Shown: positions 46,249 through 54,519 of the stretch, one piece after another
How the letters are laid out: each line of letters begins with the position of its first letter
How positions within the stretch are numbered: position 1 is the stretch's first letter
Source: TMP-86 sp046347195
GTDB taxonomy: Bacteria; Pseudomonadota; Gammaproteobacteria; Steroidobacterales; Steroidobacteraceae
Assembly (NCBI GenBank): GCA_046347195.1
Contig: JAXMGQ010000024.1
Coordinates: 11,161 to 75,160, forward strand
Length of the DNA: 64,000 bases
Direction: 5' to 3'
Notes under the pieces: model-generated
Seen by the model: the letters and a program-made list of their open reading frames with translations, nothing else
What the model was told of the DNA's origin: nothing
Databases searched by the model: none
Made by a program: the position numbers and the translations under genes

Positions 46249-47834
46249 ATGCCAGACGATCATCTCAGTAGCCTCGAGTTCGCCAGCCTCGAACTCCCTC
46301 CAAGTCTCCACCGCGGCATCGCCGAGCTGGGCTTCACCCATTGCACGCCCATCCAGGCACAGACGCTCCCGCGGGCGCTCGCCGGAGGTGATGTGGCCGG
46401 CCAGGCGCAGACCGGTACCGGCAAGACGGCGGCCTTCCTCATCGCCCTGATCAACCGCCTGCTGCGATCACCCGGGGACCCCAACAGGCCCGTGAACGCG
46501 CCGCGCGCCATCGTCATCGCGCCGACGCGCGAGCTCGCCGTCCAGATCCACGCCGATGCCGTGGGGCTCACCAAGTACACCGGGCTCAAGCTTGCGCTGG
46601 TGTTCGGCGGGGTCGACTACGACAAGCAGCGGCGCGAACTCACCGAGGGCGTGGATGTGGTCATCGGCACCCCGGGCCGCATCATCGACTACTTCAAGCA
46701 GCATGTCTTCGATCTGCGACATATCCAGGTCGCGGTTCTCGATGAAGCGGATCGCATGTTCGACCTGGGCTTCATCAAGGACATCCGCTTCCTGCTCCGC
46801 CGGCTGCCGCATCCGACCCATCGGCTCAGCATGCTGTTCTCGGCAACCCTGTCGCATCGGGTGCTCGAGCTCGCCTACGAGCACATGAACAACCCGGAGC
46901 TGATCCGCATCGAGCCGGACAAGATGACGGCGGACCGGGTGCGCCAGCTCCTGTATCTGCCTTCCTCGGAAGAGAAGATCCCGTTGCTCATCGGCTTGCT
47001 GCGTCGCATCGACGCGCGTCGCACCATGGTGTTCGTCAACACCAAGCGCATGGCGGAGCTCCTGGAACGCACCTTGCTCGCGAACGGCTTCGTGGCGCAG
47101 GCCCTTTCCGGTGATGTGCCGCAGAAGAAGCGCCTGAAGATGATGCGCGATTTCCACAGCGGCGAAGTCGCGGTGCTGATCGCCACCGACGTCGCCTCGC
47201 GGGGCCTGCACATCGCCGACGTCAGCCACGTGTTCAACTTCGACCTGCCGCAGGATGCGGAGGACTACGTGCACCGCATCGGCCGCACCGCGCGGGCCGG
47301 TGCGGAAGGCGATGCGATCAGCTTCGCCTGCGATGAGTTCGCCATCTCCTCCCCGACATCGAGAGCTACATCGGTCACCAGATCCCGCGTGGCCCCATTG
47401 CCTCCGCCGACCTCGCCGAGGTCGTTCCCCCACCCCCGGCGGAGTGGCGCGAGCGCGCCCCCAGCTTCGGTCGTGGCGGACGCGGCCGGCCCGGCGGCGG
47501 GTCCCGGTCGGGCGGTCCGCGATCGGGCGGCTCCCGTTCCGGCGGTCCGCGGTCCGGCGGCAGGCCGCGGCATTCGGGTGCAGGACCCGGCTCGCGTCCG
47601 CACCCGGATGCAGGACACCCCAGCCGGCCTCGCGATTCCGGCGGTGGTGGTGTCGGGGGACCGGCGGGGTCCGCCTCACCCACCAGCGGTGAGAGCGGGG
47701 AAGCCGCCCAGCAGGGAGAGCGCAAGCGTCGCCGCCGGCGACGTGGGCGGGGCGGTGGCGGTGGTCCCGGCGATGCCAATGGTGGTGGGCCGGGCCCCGG
47801 CGGCGGGCCGGCGCAGGCGCCGCCGGCTGGCTGA
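46249..47834 (+). CDS. DEAD-box RNA helicase (RhlB-like) broken by a one-base frameshift near 47349
   Basis: The helicase core is intact in the first frame: TPIQAQTLP, Walker A AQTGTGKT, PTRELA, DEAD at 165-168, FSATLS, and HRIGRTARAG. It unwinds RNA, usually with the degradosome or in ribosome assembly. After residue 366 (EFAIS) the natural frame continues one base back: reading CTCCCCGAC there gives the family-like LPDIESYIGHQIP, then a Gly/Arg/Ser-rich tail (repeats of SGGPR) ending at the stop 47832-47834. As written, the first frame instead runs on out of register to 48549, over the opposite-strand nucleotidase. A missing C in a run of Cs, real or a sequencing error, explains it. No ribosome site is obvious before the ATG. 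Confidence 0.85.
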
Positions 47835-47856
47835 CCGCGGCTTCGCGCGGGCGGCG

Positions 47857-48522
47857 TCAGTCGAGCAGCTCGCCGACCCCCTCTATGCCGATGAACTCCC
47901 CCGTGTCCTTCGGTCCGTGGCCGCTGTCAGGATGCCGCACCGCTCGCAGCTCGCGGATGCCGTATGCCTGCGCGGCCCGCAGCACCGGCAGGCTGTCGTC
48001 GATGAACAGCGTGCGCGCGGGATCGAAGGGCTCTGCCTGATGGAACCGCGGCCAGAATCGCGCATCCTCCTTCGGTGCGCCGAAGGGATGGGTGGAGAAG
48101 CAGGCATCCAGGTGGTCCGCGAGCCGCACGCTATCATCCTTGATCGCCAGCGTCCCGGGATGTGCGTTGGTGATCAGCACGCGCCGCTTGCCGAGCGCGT
48201 GCAAGCGGGCCAGGAACTGCTCGGCCTGCGGCAGGAACTGGACCTGTTCGTGCACGCCGCGCTTGATGTCCGCGATGTCGAGCCCGAGTTCGCGGCTCCA
48301 GTGGTCGATGCAATACCAGTCGAGCGTGCCCATGGAGGCGCGGAACTTCGGCGCGAGGATCTCGCGGGCACGCGCCGCCGAGAGACCGTGCGCGCTCGCG
48401 TAGTGCGCCGGCACCAGTTCCTGCCAGAACCAGGTGTCGAAGCGCAGGTCGAGCAGCGTACCGTCCATGTCGAGCAGCACGGTATCGATGCGCGCCCAGT
48501 CGACCGGTGCGGATCCTGGCAT
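47857..48522 (-). CDS. yrfG: HAD-family GMP/IMP nucleotidase
   Basis: A 221-residue HAD hydrolase with the nucleophile motif LLDMDGTLLDL (D18, D20), TNAHP as motif II, a Lys in GAPKEDARFW and LFIDDSLPVL as motif IV. DLRFDTWFWQELVP and ASMGTLDWYCIDHWS match YrfG, which dephosphorylates GMP and IMP. Divergent from cysQ with 16 bases between start codons. Confidence 0.88.
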   Translation of the reverse strand: MPGSAPVDWARIDTVLLDMDGTLLDLRFDTWFWQELVPAHYASAHGLSAARAREILAPKFRASMGTLDWYCIDHWSRELGLDIADIKRGVHEQVQFLPQAEQFLARLHALGKRRVLITNAHPGTLAIKDDSVRLADHLDACFSTHPFGAPKEDARFWPRFHQAEPFDPARTLFIDDSLPVLRAAQAYGIRELRAVRHPDSGHGPKDTGEFIGIEGVGELLD

Positions 48523-48538
48523 CCGGGGATGATACCAA

Positions 48539-49324
48539 GTGCTGCCTGACCCCGAGGCGCTGGCGCGCGTCATCCTGCCGGTGGTCGAGGCCGCGGGACG
48601 CGCGATCATGCGCGTGTACGAGGGTGAGTTCGAGGTCCGCACCAAGGACGATGACTCGCCGCTCACCCTGGCGGACCTCGACAGCCAGCGCATCATCCTC
48701 GAGGGTCTCGCCGGCATCGAACCGCGGCTCCCCGTGCTGTCGGAGGAGTCCGCGCACGCACCCTGGAGCGAGCGCAGGGATTGGTCGCGGCTGTGGTTGG
48801 TGGATCCTCTCGATGGCACGCGCGAGTTCGTCAAGCGCAACGGCGAGTTCACCGTCAACATCGCGCTGGTCGTCGATCACGAACCGGTGTTCGGCTGCAT
48901 CGGCGTGCCGGCGCGCCGGCAGTTGTACTGGGGCGCTCGCACCTGTGGCGCCTTCGTGGTCGAGCGGGACCTGCCGCCGCGGCGCATCGGCGTCAGCCAG
49001 CCGGGAACCCCGCCGCGGGTGGCGTGCAGCCGATCGCATCGCGATCCGGGCACCGAAGCGTTCCTCACCCGGATGGGACCGCATCGCACGCTGCAGGTGG
49101 GCAGCTCCATCAAGTTCTGCCTGATCGCCAGCGGTGAGGCGGACCTGTACCCCCGCTTCGGCCCGACTTCCGAATGGGACACGGCGGCGGGACAGGCGCT
49201 GCTCGAGGCCGCCGGGGGCCACGTCACCCGGCTGGATGGCCACCGCCTGCGCTACAACTGCCGCGAGAGCCTCATCAACGGGGATTTCATCGCCTTCAAC
49301 CATCACCGGGTGCTGCCCGCGTGA
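48539..49324 (+). CDS. cysQ: 3'(2'),5'-bisphosphate nucleotidase CysQ
   Basis: A 261-residue inositol-monophosphatase-fold enzyme that hydrolyses pAp left by sulfate assimilation and acyl-carrier turnover. Metal motifs: LSEES, WLVDPLDGTREFVKRNGEF, and TSEWDTAAGQALLEAAGG. Starts with GTG at 48539. It is first in a chain of five genes each overlapping the next by 4 bp. Confidence 0.93.
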   Translation: MLPDPEALARVILPVVEAAGRAIMRVYEGEFEVRTKDDDSPLTLADLDSQRIILEGLAGIEPRLPVLSEESAHAPWSERRDWSRLWLVDPLDGTREFVKRNGEFTVNIALVVDHEPVFGCIGVPARRQLYWGARTCGAFVVERDLPPRRIGVSQPGTPPRVACSRSHRDPGTEAFLTRMGPHRTLQVGSSIKFCLIASGEADLYPRFGPTSEWDTAAGQALLEAAGGHVTRLDGHRLRYNCRESLINGDFIAFNHHRVLPA

Positions 49325-49647
49325 TCGACCAGGAGCCCCTCGTCGGCCTGATCCTCGCCGCGTTGACACTGGCCATCGCCTACAAGTCATGGCGCGATGC
49401 GATGGATGCGCGGGAACTGGCCAACCGCGTCGCCCGCGATGCCTGCTCCCGGGCCGTGGTGCAGCTGCTGGACGGGACCGTCGCCTTCGCCGGCTGGTCG
49501 TGGCGGGGCAACGCGCGCGGTCATCGCAAGCTGCGGCGCACCTATACCTTCGACTACAGCCGGGATGGCTTCGAGCGGGAACAGGGCTTCGTGGTGCTGG
49601 CAGGGTTGCGCGTGGAGTCGGTGGGCATTTCGGGGCCGGCCGCATGA
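49321..49647 (+). CDS. DUF3301 family protein
   Basis: A 108-residue protein with a short hydrophobic N-terminus (VGLILAALTLAIAYKSW, likely a membrane anchor) and the family core RDACSRAVVQLLDGTVAF and RTYTFDYSRDGFERE. Unknown role; the family is common next to CysQ or PHP genes in gammaproteobacteria. GTG start at 49321 overlaps the cysQ stop (GTGA). Confidence 0.85.
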   Translation: MIDQEPLVGLILAALTLAIAYKSWRDAMDARELANRVARDACSRAVVQLLDGTVAFAGWSWRGNARGHRKLRRTYTFDYSRDGFEREQGFVVLAGLRVESVGISGPAA

Positions 49648-50492
49648 ACGGGCCGGATGGCATCGACCTGCACTCGCATTCGCACTACTCCGACGGAGCC
49701 CTCTCGCCGGCGGAGCTGGTCGCGCGGGCGGCGGCCGCCGGGGTGCATACCCTGGCGCTGACCGATCATGACTGTCTCGCGGGCCTCGGGGAAGCCCGCG
49801 CCGCCGGTGAACGCCTCGGCGTCCGGATGATCGACGGCGTGGAGATCTCGGCCGGCTGGCGCGCGCAGACCGTGCACGTGCTGGGGTTGTGGCTCGACCC
49901 GGGCCACGAGCCGCTGCATCGGCACATGGCCGCGCAGGAGCGGCGGCGACTCGAGCGCATCGAGCAGATGTGCCAGCGGCTCGAGCGGCTGCGGTTACCC
50001 GGCACCGCGCTGCGCGAAAACGTGCTCGGCTGCACCGGGGTCATCACCCGCACGCATCTCGCGCGGGCCATGGTCGAGGCCGGTCTCGCGCGCCACGTCG
50101 GGGACGCCTTCCACCGCTACCTCGGCCAGGGCAAGCCTGCCTACCGGCGGGTCGAATGGCCATCGCTCGCCGAGGCGGTCTCGTGGATACGCGCCGCCGG
50201 CGGGCATGCGGTGCTTGCGCATCCGCTGCGCTACCGGCTGTCGGGCGGTGCGCGCCGGGCGCTCCTCGGCGAGTTTCGCGATCAGGGCGGGACGGGGCTG
50301 GAGGTGGTGAGCGGCAGCAACCCCGGGCAGCCGGTGGAGACGGCCGCGGCGCTGGCGCGGCAGTTCGGGCTCGCCGGCACGGTGGGTTCGGATTTCCACG
50401 ACCCCAATCTCCCTTGGAATCCCCTGGGGCGGTTGGCTAAGCTACCCGCTCACATCATGCCGCTGTGGGACCAGGCTCGACAAGCAACGTGA
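49644..50492 (+). CDS. PHP-domain phosphoesterase, RNase AM / 3',5'-nucleoside bisphosphate phosphatase type
   Basis: A 282-residue PHP metallo-enzyme: DLHSHSHYSD (H10, H12), LTDHDCLAGLGEA, VEISAGW, GCTGVITRTHLA, AVLAHPLRY and GSDFHDPN near the end. It matches the YciV/TrpH group that trims 5' ends of RNA and dephosphorylates pAp. ATG 49644 overlaps the DUF3301 stop by 4 bp. Together with cysQ upstream it gives two pAp-acting enzymes in one operon. Confidence 0.9.
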   Translation: MNGPDGIDLHSHSHYSDGALSPAELVARAAAAGVHTLALTDHDCLAGLGEARAAGERLGVRMIDGVEISAGWRAQTVHVLGLWLDPGHEPLHRHMAAQERRRLERIEQMCQRLERLRLPGTALRENVLGCTGVITRTHLARAMVEAGLARHVGDAFHRYLGQGKPAYRRVEWPSLAEAVSWIRAAGGHAVLAHPLRYRLSGGARRALLGEFRDQGGTGLEVVSGSNPGQPVETAAALARQFGLAGTVGSDFHDPNLPWNPLGRLAKLPAHIMPLWDQARQAT

Positions 50493-50713
50493 ACGACGAT
50501 ACGAACAACGTCAATCGCGACCTGTTCAGGAACATCGAACGGTTGCGCTCGCTGCGCATCGAGCATCGCGACCTCGACGATGTGATCGCACGGCTGTCGA
50601 TGGACTTCAATGCGGACGAGGTGCAGATCAAGCGCCTGAAGCGCCGCAAGCTGATGCTGAAGGACCAGATCACGCGACTGGAGAGCCAGCTCATCCCGGA
50701 CCTGAATGCATGA
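50489..50713 (+). CDS. DUF465/YdcH family small coiled-coil protein
   Basis: A 74-residue highly charged helical protein. RDLFRNIERLRSLRIEHRDLDDVI and IKRLKRRKLMLKDQI show the DUF465 pattern. Role unknown. The GTG at 50489 overlaps the stop of the PHP gene (GTGA), so I prefer it to the GTG at 50465. Confidence 0.85.
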   Translation: MNDDTNNVNRDLFRNIERLRSLRIEHRDLDDVIARLSMDFNADEVQIKRLKRRKLMLKDQITRLESQLIPDLNA

Positions 50714-52023
50714 GCCGGCTTGAGCAGAAGCTCGGTGAATTCCTCGACATCCTGTTCACGCGCAATGTCCTGATCGAGCTGTCCGGGATTGCGCTCTGCC
50801 TGCTCGCGGCCTGGTTCGCCGGCCGTGCCGTCCATCGCTGGTACGAGAGTCGCGGCCGGCATCCCCCGCCTGCCATGAACAGCGCCTACCTGAGCCGGCG
50901 CATCGGCCAGGTCACCGCTCCCTACCTGATCGCCCTGGCCCTGCTGTTGCTGCTGCGGCTGGCGGTGAGCGCCCTGCATCTCGACGATGCGCTGGTGGAG
51001 ATCGCCGTCCGCCTGGTCAGCGCCTACGTGTTCGTGCGCATCTGCGTGCTCGTGTTCGAGGCCACCCTCGGCGAGAAATCCTGGCTGCAGAGCTGGGAGT
51101 CGCGCGCGGCGCTGTTCATCTGGCTGGTGGTGGCGGCCGAGATGCTCGACTGGCTCGACCCGATCGTCGCCACGCTCGACCAGGTCGGCATCACGGCAGG
51201 GCGCAACCGCATCACGCTGTGGTCGATCCTCAAGCTCCTGTTCACGCTCACGATCTTCATGGTGGTGGCGACGTGGATCGGCCGGTGGATCGAGCGGCGG
51301 CTGATGAAGCTGCACTCCGTGGCGCTGTCGACGCGCATCGGCATCTCGAAGTTCCTGAGCGCCGTGCTCATCGGCCTGTCGATCCTGCTCGGCCTCAACG
51401 CCGCGGGCGTGGACCTCACCGCGCTCACGGTGCTGACGGGCGCCATCGGCCTGGGGCTGGGCTTCGGCCTGCAGTCCATCGCCGCCAACTTCGTCAGCGG
51501 CTTCGTGCTGCTGATGGACCGCTCGATCAAGCCGGGCGATGTGATCAGCTTCACCGGACAGACCGGCACCAGCACCGAAGGGTTCGGCTGGGTGCAGGAG
51601 CTGCGCGGACGCTACGTGGTGGTGCGCGACCGCGACGGTGTGGAGATGCTCGTGCCGAACCAGCACCTCATCTCCAACCCGGTGATCAACTGGAGCTACA
51701 CCGACCCGCGCGTGCGGCTCAAGCTTCCGGTGCGCATCAGCTACCATGACGACCCCGAGCTCGCGATGCAGTTGCTGCTGCAGGCCTGTGACGGACAGCG
51801 GCGCGTGCTGCACGATCCGCTGCCGGTCTCGCGGCTGATGCACTTCGGCGAGAACGGCATCGACCTGGAACTGCGCTTCTGGATCTCCGATCCGCAGGAG
51901 GGCGTCAACAACGTGCGATCCGAGGTCAACCGCACCATCTGGCGCCTGTTCAAGGAGCAGGGCATCACCATCCCCGTGGCGCAACGCGAGATCTACATGC
52001 GCGCGGCGCGCGACCCCGACTGA
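50710..52023 (+). CDS. MscS-type small-conductance mechanosensitive channel
   Basis: A 437-residue inner-membrane channel. Several N-terminal helices lead into the pore helix and upper beta domain: LTGAIGLGLGFGLQSIAANFVSGFVL, DRSIKPGDVI, then VPNQHLISNPVINWSY. It is longer than MscS (286 aa), with four or more extra helices, like YnaI/YbdG-type members. Releases solutes on osmotic down-shock. Overlaps the DUF465 gene by 4 bp and is the last of the overlap chain. Confidence 0.93.
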   Translation: MSRLEQKLGEFLDILFTRNVLIELSGIALCLLAAWFAGRAVHRWYESRGRHPPPAMNSAYLSRRIGQVTAPYLIALALLLLLRLAVSALHLDDALVEIAVRLVSAYVFVRICVLVFEATLGEKSWLQSWESRAALFIWLVVAAEMLDWLDPIVATLDQVGITAGRNRITLWSILKLLFTLTIFMVVATWIGRWIERRLMKLHSVALSTRIGISKFLSAVLIGLSILLGLNAAGVDLTALTVLTGAIGLGLGFGLQSIAANFVSGFVLLMDRSIKPGDVISFTGQTGTSTEGFGWVQELRGRYVVVRDRDGVEMLVPNQHLISNPVINWSYTDPRVRLKLPVRISYHDDPELAMQLLLQACDGQRRVLHDPLPVSRLMHFGENGIDLELRFWISDPQEGVNNVRSEVNRTIWRLFKEQGITIPVAQREIYMRAARDPD

Positions 52024-52035
52024 CGGCCTGCCACG

Positions 52036-52302
52036 ATGGAGGAGGTGCCGCAGGAGCCGGTGGAGATCCCGCACCGCGAACTGTCGTCCGAGGCATTGCG
52101 CGGGGTGATCGAATCCTTCGTGCTGCGCGAGGGCACCGACTACGGCGAGCGCGAGTTCTCGCTGGAGCAGAAGGTGGCGCACGTGCTGACACAGCTCGAC
52201 CGTGGCGAGGCGCAGGTGCTGTTCGACCCGGCCACCGAGACGGTGCACATCGCCAGCGTCCCTCCCCGCGAACGGCGCACGCCCTTCGATGAGGGTGCCT
52301 GA
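52036..52302 (+). CDS. YheU family (UPF0270) protein
   Basis: An 88-residue protein with the UPF0270 core IPHRELSSEALRGVIESFVLREGTDYG and LEQKVAHVL. Unknown function. It lies 12 bases after the channel gene and its TGA overlaps the arfB ATG by one base. Confidence 0.9.
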   Translation: MEEVPQEPVEIPHRELSSEALRGVIESFVLREGTDYGEREFSLEQKVAHVLTQLDRGEAQVLFDPATETVHIASVPPRERRTPFDEGA

Positions 52303-52697
52303 TGCTGCCGGACTCGGATCTCGAATGGAAATTCATCCGCGCCGCGGGACCCGGCGGCCAGAACGTCAACAAGGTGGCCAGCGCCGTGCAGCTGCGCTTC
52401 CTGCTGCCGCAGAACACGACCCTGTCCGCCGCGGTGAAGGAACGCCTTCGCCGGCTCGCGGGACAGCGGCTCAACGAGGACGGCAGCATCCTCATCACCG
52501 CCCGCAGCGAGCGCAGCCAGGATCAGAACCGGCGCGATGCGCTCGGGCGCCTGGAAGCGCTGGTGCGCGCCGCGCAGGTGGAACCCAAGGTGCGCCGCAA
52601 GACCCGGCCGACGCGCGCCTCGCAGCAGCGACGGGTGGATTCGAAGAAACGTCGCGGCGACACCAAGCGCGCCCGCACCACGCGCCACTGGGACTGA
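52302..52697 (+). CDS. arfB: Peptidyl-tRNA hydrolase ArfB (ribosome rescue)
   Basis: A 131-residue release-factor-like protein that frees ribosomes stalled on truncated mRNA. GPGGQNVNKVAS carries the catalytic GGQ, and the C-terminus is the Lys/Arg-rich tail that enters the mRNA channel (RKTRPTRASQQRR to KRARTTR). Length is standard. Translationally coupled to yheU. Confidence 0.95.
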   Translation: MLPDSDLEWKFIRAAGPGGQNVNKVASAVQLRFLLPQNTTLSAAVKERLRRLAGQRLNEDGSILITARSERSQDQNRRDALGRLEALVRAAQVEPKVRRKTRPTRASQQRRVDSKKRRGDTKRARTTRHWD

Positions 52698-52707
52698 ATT
52701 CGCGTCC

Positions 52708-52968
52708 CTAGTGCGGCGCATCCTGGGCGTTGCCCTGCCCCTCGGCCGCCTCGACCGCCTGCCGCGTGGCGTTCGCCTGCGCATCCACCGTTCCCTGCAC
52801 CGCGCGGGCGCGATCCATGGTCTGGGTCATCGGGTCGAACACCGTCTGGCTGGGTGGGGCCGGCGGCTCAGGCGACTGCCCTGCGGAGCAGCCGCCGAGG
52901 ATCAGCGCCGCGAGTAATGAAATCCTATGGCGGATGACGAACATGTGAACCCCGTCGCGTCCAGTCAT
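52708..52968 (-). CDS. Small lipoprotein of unknown function
   Basis: An 86-residue protein with a type II signal peptide: basic start, hydrophobic run LLAALILGGC with the lipobox Cys at 27, then a Pro-rich and helical mature part. GGAGG lies four bases before the ATG at 52968; an ATG at 52944 is the alternative. No family recognised. Divergent from the DUF2059-like gene. Confidence 0.7.
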   Translation of the reverse strand: MTGRDGVHMFVIRHRISLLAALILGGCSAGQSPEPPAPPSQTVFDPMTQTMDRARAVQGTVDAQANATRQAVEAAEGQGNAQDAPH

Positions 52969-53021
52969 GACACCTCCCGAGTGTACAATCGGGCCCTGCA
53001 TTCAGTCATCCGGAGCCGCGC

Positions 53022-53906
53022 ATGTCACGCTTCCCGCTGGTCCTCTTGGCCCTTGTCTGCTGGGGCACCGCGACGGCGGCCGTCGACATGGAGACCGCGG
53101 CGCAAGTCTACGAAGCCGCGGCCGTCCGCGAGCAGGTGCGTGCGAGCCTGCCGGGGATGCCCACGCGCATCCGCGACATGTTCGTGGCGGAGTCCCGGGA
53201 AAAGCTCAGCGATCAGCAGTTGAAGGCCATCAAGGATGCGGCCGAGCGGGGCTTCCGGATCGACGTGTTCGAGCCAGCGGCCATCTCGGCCCTGGCCGGA
53301 CGGCTCGACGAACCGACGGCGCGCAAGGTGCTGAAGTTCCTGGCGAGCGAGGTTGGACAGCGCATGGTGTCGGGGGATCGCTCCCTCGCCCGGCTCGATG
53401 AGCCCACCATCGACAAGGTGATGAGCGGTGATCTGGCGGCGCCGGGCTCACCGGCACGCGATGCCCTGTTCGACAAGATCAGCGCGGCCGCCCGCTCCAC
53501 CGAATCCACCGTGCAGATCTTCACCAGCATGGGCCGGGCCGTGGCCATCGGTACCGCCATCGGCACAGGCTCCGACCCCACCGCCATCGAGGAACGTTCG
53601 CGCAAGGCCGCCGAAGCCACGCGCAAGGACCTCGAGAATGGCATGCGGGAGCCTCTGCGGCGCTACATGGCCTACGGCTATCGCGATCTCGGCGATGGCG
53701 ACCTGCACAAGCTCCTTGCCTTCCTGCAATCGAAGGCCGGCGCCGAATACGTGTCGGCCTACACCGCGGCGATGGGAGCAGGATTCGATGCCATGGGCAG
53801 GCGCTGCGGGGAGCAGCTCGGCGGTTCGCTGCGCGAACTCGCCCAGGCCCAGGCCCAGGCAGCCGCGGCGCCGCGCGCTTCAGAGGAGCCGCCGGCCCCG
53901 CATTGA
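53022..53906 (+). CDS. Exported helical protein with DUF2059-like repeats
   Basis: A 294-residue protein with a signal peptide (MSRFPLVLLALVCWGTATA). Two similar segments, ARKVLKFLASEVGQRMV near residue 100 and LHKLLAFLQSKAGAEYVSAY near 235, resemble the FxxSxxGxxY core of DUF2059 domains. No catalytic motif is seen; function unknown. The C-terminal tail is Ala/Gln/Pro-rich. Convergent with the hydrolase gene 29 bases away. Confidence 0.65.
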   Translation: MSRFPLVLLALVCWGTATAAVDMETAAQVYEAAAVREQVRASLPGMPTRIRDMFVAESREKLSDQQLKAIKDAAERGFRIDVFEPAAISALAGRLDEPTARKVLKFLASEVGQRMVSGDRSLARLDEPTIDKVMSGDLAAPGSPARDALFDKISAAARSTESTVQIFTSMGRAVAIGTAIGTGSDPTAIEERSRKAAEATRKDLENGMREPLRRYMAYGYRDLGDGDLHKLLAFLQSKAGAEYVSAYTAAMGAGFDAMGRRCGEQLGGSLRELAQAQAQAAAAPRASEEPPAPH

Positions 53907-53935
53907 GTTTCCACGCAAGGCGGTCCGGGCCACGT

Positions 53936-54451
53936 TCAGAGCCCGAGCCTCGAGCGCAGGAAATCGCGCAACAGTGCGCAGATGGCCGGGACCTGATCCT
54001 GCAGCCGGTGGTCCGAGTCGAGCACGTGCAGGTCGGCGCGGTAGTCGCGCGCCCAGCGGATGCTGTTCTCCACGGGCACGATGTCATCCCGCCAGCCGTG
54101 CACGATGGCGCAGGGACAGGCGGGCCCGGCAGGCGTAAAGGCCTCGAAACCCGGCATGTGGAACGCCGGCGCGAGCAGGAAGAGTCCGCGCGGCCCCAGG
54201 GTCGCGGCGGCGGCGGCGCTGACATGCCCGCCCATGCTGGACCCCGCCAGCACCAGCGGCCCCTGCCAGGCGCGCGCCGCTTCGAGCAGCTTCGCCACCC
54301 GGTCGCGGGGATCGTCCATCCCCTGGTAGTCGATGGACTGCACGTCGAGTCCGAGTTCGCGCCCCACCTCGGCCATGGCCATGATCTTGGAGCCCCAGGG
54401 CCCGCTTTCCTTGCCATGCGAGAAGACCAGCGTGCGGGGTTTGGCGCTCAT
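53936..54451 (-). CDS. Small alpha/beta hydrolase
   Basis: A 171-residue minimal hydrolase: FSHGKESGPWG, nucleophile elbow GSSMGG (S72), HGWRDDIVPV with the acid Asp and SDHRL with the catalytic His. The YqiA/RBBP9-like small size suggests an esterase on short substrates; no signal peptide. ATG 54451 chosen over a TTG nine bases upstream. Confidence 0.85.
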   Translation of the reverse strand: MSAKPRTLVFSHGKESGPWGSKIMAMAEVGRELGLDVQSIDYQGMDDPRDRVAKLLEAARAWQGPLVLAGSSMGGHVSAAAAATLGPRGLFLLAPAFHMPGFEAFTPAGPACPCAIVHGWRDDIVPVENSIRWARDYRADLHVLDSDHRLQDQVPAICALLRDFLRSRLGL

Positions 54452-54519
54452 GACGCGCAATCGTGCACGGGTTCACAGTTTTGATTCAAGTCAGCGCCAG
54501 CATCAGCCGTTTCCCCTGC

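Noticed and set aside
47835..48549. Extended C-terminus of the helicase frame to 48549
   Set aside because: It is the out-of-register continuation after the one-base frameshift and runs antisense through the conserved YrfG gene.
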